Source of the DNA: UBA5078 sp040384465
GTDB lineage: Bacteria; Pseudomonadota; Gammaproteobacteria; Pseudomonadales; Pseudohongiellaceae
Reading direction: 5' to 3'
DNA: 64,000 nucleotides
Assembly (NCBI GenBank): GCA_040384465.1
Contig: JAZKJF010000003.1
Coordinates: 545,839 to 609,838 of the forward strand
A program made the position numbers and the translations under genes. Shown here piece after piece: positions 59,101 through 64,000 of this stretch; within the stretch, counting starts at the first letter, position 1; each line of letters starts with the position of its first letter. The notes beneath the pieces are model-generated. The model saw only the letters and a program-made list of their open reading frames with translations, did no database searches and had not been told where the DNA came from.

Positions 59101-59760
59101 GGACACCCCCGTCACAGCTTCGCCCTGCCCGCCATTCTCTGTGCCGGATGTCTGGCCAAGCATGGCCTGCGCGCCGCGAACTCTCTGCAACAACAGCGGC
59201 CAGATGTCTGGCGCGTGGCAAGCATTCGAGAGAGCATTTTGCACCGCAAAGTCATCACGCACTGGCAAAGGCAGGGGACTCTTGCCAATGGCAAGACGCA
59301 GCGCATTGAGTGTGGCCAGATCGAACTGCGCGTCACTCACTGGTGGCTGCAGATTCATCAGAAAGCCGGTCACCTGCAGCAGGCTGACCCCTGCCAGCTC
59401 AACGGTGTCAGCGGGAATCGGGTCGGATGTCCTGGCAAGCTGGGTGAAAAGTGTCGCCAGATCGGCGCAAAAGACTGCGGCGCGGCGCGCGCCAAACAGT
59501 TTGCACAAGCCTGCTACCCGCTCAATGGCCTGCAGCACCTCGGCGAGGGCCGACTCTCCCGTCGCAGTTTCGCTCGGTGCGTGGACCTTTAACCCGTGCG
59601 CTCGATTGCCATCCCGAGCACGCCCTCGATCTCTCAAGAGGAGTTCTGCACTCGCCTCCAGCCGCTCGGCATATCGCTGCAGCATTGTGCGCCATTCGCT
59701 TGCCCCATGGCTCAAGAGCACCTGCCCGGACGCAACACTGACTACCATCTCACCGGACAT
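56158..59760 (-). CDS. CheA/ChpA-like chemosensory histidine kinase, short form
   Basis: 1200 residues. The N-terminal 800 are helical and FimL/ChpA-like without clear HPt His. One HPt has His 855 in LHGLHTLKGNARMF. Then a CheA dimerisation region and HATPase (LVAPLEHLLRNAIDHGIEP, LRDDGAGIS, GHGIGLAMVNSV) end the protein at about residue 1190. The C-terminal CheW-like domain and receiver of full ChpA are missing. It overlaps the PilH-like gene by 11 bases, with a strong GGAGGGG for translation. Confidence 0.88.
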   Translation of the reverse strand: MSGEMVVSVASGQVLLSHGASEWRTMLQRYAERLEASAELLLRDRGRARDGNRAHGLKVHAPSETATGESALAEVLQAIERVAGLCKLFGARRAAVFCADLATLFTQLARTSDPIPADTVELAGVSLLQVTGFLMNLQPPVSDAQFDLATLNALRLAIGKSPLPLPVRDDFAVQNALSNACHAPDIWPLLLQRVRGAQAMLGQTSGTENGGQGEAVTGVSSNEPCREISSELSCELRAISSVQQVLGSEWLGFIDVDACWGVRQAAVLLLEWQLELQFRVSPFPSARPLPRRGRLPAADCLLFTAQQQWRAVAYQHVNTLVHSLTRAPLAHGAIPERIGLEFLALCQSLQLAGDVEPGLAPRAEWCLLLAAAVRLARHLLCWQRVAISMDGVISPALATRGRQLLLRLQLHVLESLSTESAGVDVSLDSLQPLPLWRRQQLQTLVRDCQHFERLQRSVWRRRLTAEYAPDAELLRIFKDELRQTLILLERNLCCPQSDAFCTLVARSSQNALVVGEVLLHEVLEALRQLLTAFLERQASIGAEELALLESLCEQLRGHPGESSWLEEEALASLQTRISRCMTHLQAQPRADIADVLVDATPATTPCVAAAMIAERRVDGARAAQTRVAITQLPVYLAQHIRALLSAAERLETCMVTGSATGFDNGADFAALNRVLIVELRMLATGARALQVYRVARLSAVLAELHQTLAVPGAATTAATAGTANLLLSAGSILASHSAPGPDLLAQLVAAHRLLRRGLNQAAARREVDNPRDIIAGLYRRLDQWQTPSPQASQLLHGQADWSPQHDPDCYDDFRREAEELVESIGAHLGALSYRIAEAVPAAFHDPLHQALHGLHTLKGNARMFACERLAALCHRCESALLATTSTVRAQPGAVAESARTVHYASGQVRSSLEPLINELRVALDELPLAASGLPALLTPLPPEHSIAIPAGALQRIAALVGNARTQIRAALDVLQACRPEPDAARLSLLEDLLTEQERCVVQLDEEVAGSRLVSFSRVTPRLQRLAGRHSNQLDRQLRFRVRNDDLRVDRLLLERLVAPLEHLLRNAIDHGIEPVSLRRACGKADSGTVLLDLQERGDQLVLELRDDGAGISTDALLACAARLGLEESAEAPEQRLQWVLLPGFSTRMQATQDSGHGIGLAMVNSVVTALGGRVEVESTLGLGSCFRLLLPRWDIASKPV

Positions 59761-60160
59761 CGTTGCCCCCTCCTGTCAGCACCCCTGCCAACACTTCCGC
59801 AATCCTTGCGCCCAGCTGCAGTGACGTGAGAGGTCTGCTCAACACGCCCTGCAGGCCCAGTGCCTGCGCCCAGATGTCATCGGTTTCACGCCGTGCTCCA
59901 CTGAGCAGTAAAACCTTGTCCACTCCGCCCCGCAGCAGGCTGAGCCCGACATCGAAGCCGTTATCCTGCAGCAGGGTCAATTCCACGATAGCCAGATCAA
60001 CGGGCACCTTTCTGGCCTCAGCCTCCCGCTCAGCGGCCACCAGACTCAACGCCTCCGACAACCCGGCGGCATGACAGACCTCATGACCCAACTTGTGCAG
60101 CTGGCGCTGCATGCAAATCGTCTGCGTCGGAGAGTCATCCAGCAACAGAATGCGCGCCAT
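59750..60160 (-). CDS. PilH-like pseudo-receiver protein
   Basis: 136 residues, one receiver domain. MARILLLDDSPTQTI closely follows PilH. The acidic pocket DD is present, but the phosphorylation site Asp is Glu 60 (AIVELTLLQDNGF, where PilH has LMDIVMPGLNGF) and the conserved Lys is Arg 109 (LSRPL). It is therefore unlikely to be phosphorylated normally. AAGGAGG precedes the start, which lies inside the 3' end of the pilG-like gene (26-base overlap). Confidence 0.87.
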   Translation of the reverse strand: MARILLLDDSPTQTICMQRQLHKLGHEVCHAAGLSEALSLVAAEREAEARKVPVDLAIVELTLLQDNGFDVGLSLLRGGVDKVLLLSGARRETDDIWAQALGLQGVLSRPLTSLQLGARIAEVLAGVLTGGGNDVR

Positions 60161-60614
60161 CGGCAGCCTCCTTGTCCGCCACGACTGCCGGGACCGCCAA
60201 TGGCCGCGCATCCGGCACCAGCGCCGCGATAGCCTCCAGCAGATCCGCCTTGCGAAAGGGTTTGAGAATGTAACGCCGCGCGCCGGCCAGTTCCGCCCGG
60301 GCACGGTCCAGCAACCCGTCGTTGCCAGACACCAATACCACCGGCGTCTCCCCGAACTGCGGACTGGCCCGGATAAGCGCGCAGGCCTGAAACCCATCCA
60401 GACCCGGCATCATGACATCCATGAAGATGATGTCCGGCCGCAGTGCCGCGATGCGACACAGCGCATCAAAGCCGTCCTCAGCAAGCGTAATGGAGCATCC
60501 CAACGGCTCCAGCATGGCCTGAGCACTCTGCCGAATGCTCCTGCTGTCATCGACCAGCAGCACCTTGAGATGGGGAATATTTTCTGAATTTAACGTGTGT
60601 GATGTGGCATCCAT
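60135..60614 (-). CDS. pilG: PilG-like response regulator
   Basis: 159 residues, single receiver with an N-terminal extension of about 17 residues. LKVLLVDDSRSIRQSA, phospho-Asp in IIFMDVMMPGLDGFQAC, Ser in VLVSGNDG and Lys in YILKPFRKADLL match PilG, which controls type IV pilus extension. A very strong GAGGAGG precedes ATG 60614. First gene of the operon; gshB is divergent. Confidence 0.9.
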   Translation of the reverse strand: MDATSHTLNSENIPHLKVLLVDDSRSIRQSAQAMLEPLGCSITLAEDGFDALCRIAALRPDIIFMDVMMPGLDGFQACALIRASPQFGETPVVLVSGNDGLLDRARAELAGARRYILKPFRKADLLEAIAALVPDARPLAVPAVVADKEAADGAHSVAG

Positions 60615-60638
60615 GCCAACCTCCTCATGTGCAGGATC

Positions 60639-60744
60639 GGTGCGGCAGGCAGAGACATTCAGGACACGCCGTGAATACTTCCTTGTAGGCTTGGGCGCCG
60701 CATCCCTGCGGCGCACAGTCCTGCCTGTCTCTGCCTGCCGCACC
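60639..60744. repeat. 19-bp inverted repeat enclosing a second hairpin
   Basis: GGTGCGGCAGGCAGAGACA (60639-60657) and its exact reverse complement (60726-60744) flank 68 bases. Inside is a second stem, GCGCCGCA / TGCGGCGC, near 60691-60710. It lies directly before the pilG-like ribosome site, in a 337-base intergenic region that otherwise shows nothing but the presumed gshB promoter. Confidence 0.8.
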
Positions 60745-60951
60745 GCTCTTTGACCTTTGTGCTACGGCACGGACCCAATGCCTCTGCGTGGCGCGCCGAT
60801 CCTTCCACACAAAGGTCTAGCACAGGTTCCAGATTCCCGCGAGTTCGCCGCGTCGATACATCGCAGGAGTTGGGTTATGATCTGCCCAGCTCGCGGGTCC
60901 TATCACAATCAATCCCAATACCCGCCCCATATCATCAGCACAGGCACACAA

Positions 60952-61911
60952 ATGACCATCAGACTCGGCATCGTTATGGACCCGATCCAGACCATCAGCT
61001 ACAAGAAGGACACCAGCCTCGCCATGCTCATCGCCGCCCAGGAACGCGGCTGGGAGTTGTACTACATGGAGCAGTCGGACCTGTATCTGCAGGACGGCGT
61101 GGCCAGGGGTCTGATGCGCCAGCTGACGGTGGCGTGGGACGAAAAGCAGTGGTACTCCTTCGGCGATGCCAGCGACGAGCCGCTGGGCGAACTCGACGTC
61201 ATTCTGATGCGCAAGGACCCACCCTTCGACAACGAATACATCTACTCAACCTACATCCTGGAACAGGCCGAAAACGCTGGCTGCCTCGTGGTCAACAGGC
61301 CACGCAGCCTGCGCGACTGCAACGAAAAACTGTTCGCCACCCAGTTCCCACAGTGCTGCCCGCCGCTGGTGGTCAGCAACAACGCCACCGTGCTGAAACA
61401 CTTCCACTTCACCCATGGCGACGTCATCTTCAAACCCTTGGACGGCATGGGCGGTTCCTCGATCTTCCGTCTGCGCCACGACGACCCCAATGTCAGCGTC
61501 ATCATCGAGACCCTCACCGGGCACGGCCGCACGCCGATCATGGCGCAGCGCTTCATTCCCGAGATCGTCAACGGCGACAAACGCATTCTTTTGGTCGATG
61601 GCGATCCGGTGCCCTACGCGCTGGCGCGTGTCCCGGCCCGAGGAGAGACGCGTGGCAATCTGGCGGCTGGCGGCAGTGGTGTCCCGCAGCCTTTGAGCGA
61701 GCGCGACCGCTGGATCTGCAGCCAGGTGCGGGAATCGGTGCGGGAGCGTGGCCTGCTGTTCGTCGGCCTGGATGTCATCGGTGATTACCTCACCGAGATC
61801 AACGTCACCAGCCCGACCTGTGTGCGCGAGCTGAACAAGGCGTACAATCTGGACATCGCTGGCGACCTGATGCGCAGCATCGAGAACAGGCTGACTGAGC
61901 GACAGCATTAA
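60952..61911 (+). CDS. gshB: glutathione synthetase
   Basis: Joins gamma-glutamylcysteine and glycine using ATP. 319 residues. LGIVMDPIQTISYKKDTSLAML at the N-terminus; the ATP-grasp core has FKPLDGMGGSSIFRL, and the Mg site is in FVGLDVIGDYLTEINVTSPTC. ATG 60952 is the family start; an ATG at 60757 would add a non-homologous leader. It begins the gshB-tonB-yqgE-ruvX run. Confidence 0.97.
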   Translation: MTIRLGIVMDPIQTISYKKDTSLAMLIAAQERGWELYYMEQSDLYLQDGVARGLMRQLTVAWDEKQWYSFGDASDEPLGELDVILMRKDPPFDNEYIYSTYILEQAENAGCLVVNRPRSLRDCNEKLFATQFPQCCPPLVVSNNATVLKHFHFTHGDVIFKPLDGMGGSSIFRLRHDDPNVSVIIETLTGHGRTPIMAQRFIPEIVNGDKRILLVDGDPVPYALARVPARGETRGNLAAGGSGVPQPLSERDRWICSQVRESVRERGLLFVGLDVIGDYLTEINVTSPTCVRELNKAYNLDIAGDLMRSIENRLTERQH

Positions 61912-61949
61912 ACCCGTTTTTGTATTAAGAACCCGAGTCTTGAGACCGC

Positions 61950-62870
61950 ATGCGAAACTCCGCAAAAGACAACACAGATCTGCCGATGCTCAGGAATACT
62001 GACCTGAGTGCTGACCTGAGCAAGGATCGCTTCGGCTTCACGATTTTCCTGTCCGGTTGCCTGCACATCATGCTGATCGTCGGCGTGGGCTTTACCTATC
62101 TGGAGGAAAGCAATAGCGCGCCGGCCGTCGAAATCACGCTGGCGCAGTACCGCAGCGACATCGCCCCGGATGAAGCCGACTTCATCGCGCAGGAAAACCA
62201 GAGTGGCAGCGGCGTGCTCGACGAGGCCGCAACACCCAGCACGCCCTTCGACTCGCCGTTTCATGACGAGGTTATTCAACAGGTGGACCCGGTGCCGCAA
62301 GCGCCTACTCCGAGCCAACAGACCGACCCGAGCGACCTGGCGCTGTTGACCGCGATCAACGCCGAACTCACCCTCGAACAACAGTTGGAAGAAGAAAATC
62401 CCGAAACCGACAAACCGATCTCCGATACCGCCACGCCGGAGGAGCTGAGCCTGGCCATCGCCAGTCTGCAGGCACAGCTGGACCTGCAGCAGCAAGCCTA
62501 TGCCAAGCGCCCGCGCACCTACACCATTTCCTCGGCCTCTACCCAGAAGCGCCACGACGCGCTTTATCTGGATTCGTGGCGCAAGCGCATCGAAGCAGTG
62601 GGCAATCTGAATTATCCCGAGCAGGCACGGCAGCAGGAAATCTATGGCAGCTTGCGCATGCTGGTGTCGTTGCGCCCCAATGGATCGGTGCAGGAGATTC
62701 GCATCCTGCAAAGCTCCGGCGAGCGTGTGCTGGACGAAGCGGCCATCAACATCGTCACCCTGGCTGCTCCTTTCGATCCGTTTCCGCCGGAATTGCTGGA
62801 GGAAGCCGACATTCTGGAAATCATCCGCACCTGGCGTTTCCACCGGGGCAATTCGTTCAGCAGCGAGTGA
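61950..62870 (+). CDS. tonB: TonB-family energy transducer
   Basis: 306 residues: a short cytoplasmic N-terminus, one membrane helix (about 29-50; FGFTIFLSGCLHIMLIVGVGF), a long acidic, Gln-rich periplasmic spacer, and a C-terminal TonB domain (NYPEQARQQEIYGSLRMLVSLRPNGSVQEIRILQSSGERVLDEAA). The spacer lacks the usual Pro-Lys repeats. It matches the tonB gene found between gshB and yqgE in Pseudomonas-type genomes. No exbBD is adjacent. Confidence 0.93.
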   Translation: MRNSAKDNTDLPMLRNTDLSADLSKDRFGFTIFLSGCLHIMLIVGVGFTYLEESNSAPAVEITLAQYRSDIAPDEADFIAQENQSGSGVLDEAATPSTPFDSPFHDEVIQQVDPVPQAPTPSQQTDPSDLALLTAINAELTLEQQLEEENPETDKPISDTATPEELSLAIASLQAQLDLQQQAYAKRPRTYTISSASTQKRHDALYLDSWRKRIEAVGNLNYPEQARQQEIYGSLRMLVSLRPNGSVQEIRILQSSGERVLDEAAINIVTLAAPFDPFPPELLEEADILEIIRTWRFHRGNSFSSE

Positions 62871-62880
62871 GAATCACCCT

Positions 62881-63477
62881 ATGACAGACGATGCGGATTA
62901 TCAGGCAACTCCCGGCTCACTGGCCAACCAGTTCCTGATTGCCATGCCTCATTTGCAGGACCCGTGGTTCGCTCACACCGTCACCTATCTGTGGAAACAC
63001 AACGAGGAAGGCGCGCTGGGGATTGTCATCAACAAACCTTCGAGCATGCTACTGTCCGAGCTGCTCGCGGAGTTGCACATCGACGCGGAACTGCGACGTG
63101 GCGACAGCATCTTCCATAGTCAGCGTGTGATGAGCGGTGGCCCGGTGGAGAAACACAAAGGTTTCATTCTGCACGAGAGTGGTCGTCAGTGGGAGTACAC
63201 CTTGCGGATCACACCCGGGCTGAGTCTGTCGATGTCGAAGGACATTCTCGCCGACATCGCCAATGGCAAAGGCCCGGAGAACTATCTGGTTGCGCTCGGT
63301 TGCGCGGGTTGGGAAGCTGGCCAGCTGGAGCAGGAAATCGGCGACAACTACTGGCTAACCGCCCCTGCCATTCCCGCGCTGATTTTCTCGTCCGACTACG
63401 AAGCCAAACCCGAAGCGGCAGCAGCCAGCCTCGGCGTCAGCCTGAGCCAGCTCTCCAGCATTGCGGGACACTCATGA
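62881..63477 (+). CDS. yqgE: UPF0301 family protein YqgE/AlgH
   Basis: 198 residues. LANQFLIAMPHLQDPWFAHTVTYLWKHNEEGALGIVINKP is the hallmark start, and MSGGPVEKHKGFILHE and ALGCAGWEAGQLEQEI are the later conserved blocks. The function is not settled. Ten bases after tonB; ruvX follows after 14 bases, as is usual. Confidence 0.95.
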   Translation: MTDDADYQATPGSLANQFLIAMPHLQDPWFAHTVTYLWKHNEEGALGIVINKPSSMLLSELLAELHIDAELRRGDSIFHSQRVMSGGPVEKHKGFILHESGRQWEYTLRITPGLSLSMSKDILADIANGKGPENYLVALGCAGWEAGQLEQEIGDNYWLTAPAIPALIFSSDYEAKPEAAAASLGVSLSQLSSIAGHS

Positions 63478-63491
63478 AGCGGGCCTCTTAG

Positions 63492-63941
63492 ATGGATGCT
63501 TTTCCCGTAAAAAAACCTGGTGACATTACGGCACTGGGTTTCGACTTCGGCACCAAACGCATCGGCGTGGCGAGCGGACAATCGATCATCGGCACCGCAA
63601 GCGCGCTCGCCCCGATAGCGGCGCGCGATGGCATTCCGGACTGGCAGGTGATGGACAAGTTGATTGAGAAATGGCAGCCAGATGTGTTCGTCGTGGGGCT
63701 GCCCTACAACATGGATGACTCGGAGAGTGAGCTGTTTTTCAAAGCCCGCAAGTTCGGCAATCGCCTCAATGCCCGCTACCTCAAACCCTGCTTCGGAATG
63801 GACGAACGGCTCAGTTCTTTCGAGGCGCGCGGGCAATTGTTGCGCGGAGAATCGAAGGCACAGCTAGACAGTCTGGCGGCGCAGCTGGTTCTGGAATCGT
63901 GGTTCAGCGGGCTCGCGGAAAAATTCCGCGATTACGATTAG
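63492..63941 (+). CDS. ruvX: YqgF/RuvX nuclease (pre-16S rRNA processing)
   Basis: 149 residues of RNase H fold: ALGFDFGTKRIGVASG (first catalytic Asp), DVFVVGLPYNMDDSESE and MDERLSSFEARGQL (Asp/Glu). Members process the 5' end of 16S rRNA; Holliday-junction activity was an older proposal. Last gene of the gshB run in the window; the next gene in related genomes is pyrR. Confidence 0.95.
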   Translation: MDAFPVKKPGDITALGFDFGTKRIGVASGQSIIGTASALAPIAARDGIPDWQVMDKLIEKWQPDVFVVGLPYNMDDSESELFFKARKFGNRLNARYLKPCFGMDERLSSFEARGQLLRGESKAQLDSLAAQLVLESWFSGLAEKFRDYD

Positions 63942-63949
63942 AGGAAGAA

Positions 63950-64000
63950 CCCTGTGGGAGCGGGCCTGCCCGCGATTTTGTTCATCGTAACAAAATCGCG
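63950..64000. repeat. Pseudomonas-type REP plus hairpin at right edge
   Basis: CCCTGTGGGAGCGGGCCTGC CCGCGA, the second GTGGGAGCGGGC-type REP of the window. It runs into a perfect 12-bp inverted repeat (CGCGATTTTGTT / AACAAAATCGCG; loop CATCGT) that ends at the last base shown and could act as terminator of ruvX. Confidence 0.75.

Noticed and set aside
1..64000. CRISPR arrays, rRNA, complete tRNA genes, phage genes, transposase genes
   Set aside because: Looked for regularly spaced repeats, clover-leaf 3' ends with CCA, and typical transposase or integrase motifs; none were seen.

Overview
The window looks like a stretch of chromosome from a GC-rich, free-living gammaproteobacterium. The evidence is the gene order ruvX-yqgE-tonB-gshB-pilG-pilH, which I recall from Pseudomonas-type genomes, the order lptM-lysA-dapF-DUF484, and scattered REP-like palindromes of a Pseudomonas-like type. 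I cannot name the genus from sequence alone.

Layout. 1-3.4 kb: minus-strand operon for two exported proteins of unknown role, a DUF4266 lipoprotein and a DUF3570 protein that runs off the left edge. 3.6-20.3 kb: argH, a trypsin-like/PDZ protease, a DUF4160-DUF2442 pair, a YCII protein, an SMP-30-like protein, an FMN reductase, a Phd/PIN toxin-antitoxin pair, a CadD-type transporter, a large exported beta-helix protein, a cupin, LysR with DUF2938/DUF2798, katG, an OmpA protein and a transglutaminase. 20.4-34.6 kb: an accessory block, visibly richer in A+T and entirely minus-strand. It holds HicB, a BrnTA pair whose toxin gene has a nonsense codon, three GNATs, a cupin, GST, HAD, an RpiB-like isomerase, VOC, an exported erythromycin-esterase-like enzyme, LysE, an orphan MacB-type permease and several unrecognised genes. 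Two adjacent genes of this group carry HEPN-like R-x4-H motifs and are separated by a large attC-like hairpin. 34.7-44.1 kb: an exported Met/Gly-rich protein, a second DUF4160-DUF2442 pair (DUF4160 has an amber codon at position 5), a YheS-type ABC-F protein, a two-component system whose kinase ends in five histidines, and a Gld-type ABC exporter. 44.3-47.5 kb: lptM, lysA, dapF and DUF484. 47.5-56.1 kb: surface-glycan genes (PIG-L deacetylase, a 1455-residue multi-domain glycosyltransferase, a methyltransferase, two GT2 enzymes, a membrane protein) occupying the place where xerC is usual. 56.2-64.0 kb: a shortened Chp/Pil chemosensory operon (PilG-like, degenerate PilH-like, CheA-like) divergent from gshB-tonB-yqgE-ruvX.

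The main themes are envelope functions (OmpA, TonB, LptM, glycan synthesis, Gld-type ABC, exported proteins of unknown role), lysine/peptidoglycan precursor synthesis, oxidative stress (KatG, glutathione synthesis), and accumulated toxin-antitoxin genes, two of them apparently decayed by amber codons. The candidates most worth follow-up are the pair of HEPN-motif proteins at 32.6-34.5 kb, the receptor-less Chp locus with a pseudo-receiver, and the DUF3570/DUF4266 operon. All functional statements come from recognising families by eye; no database search was run.
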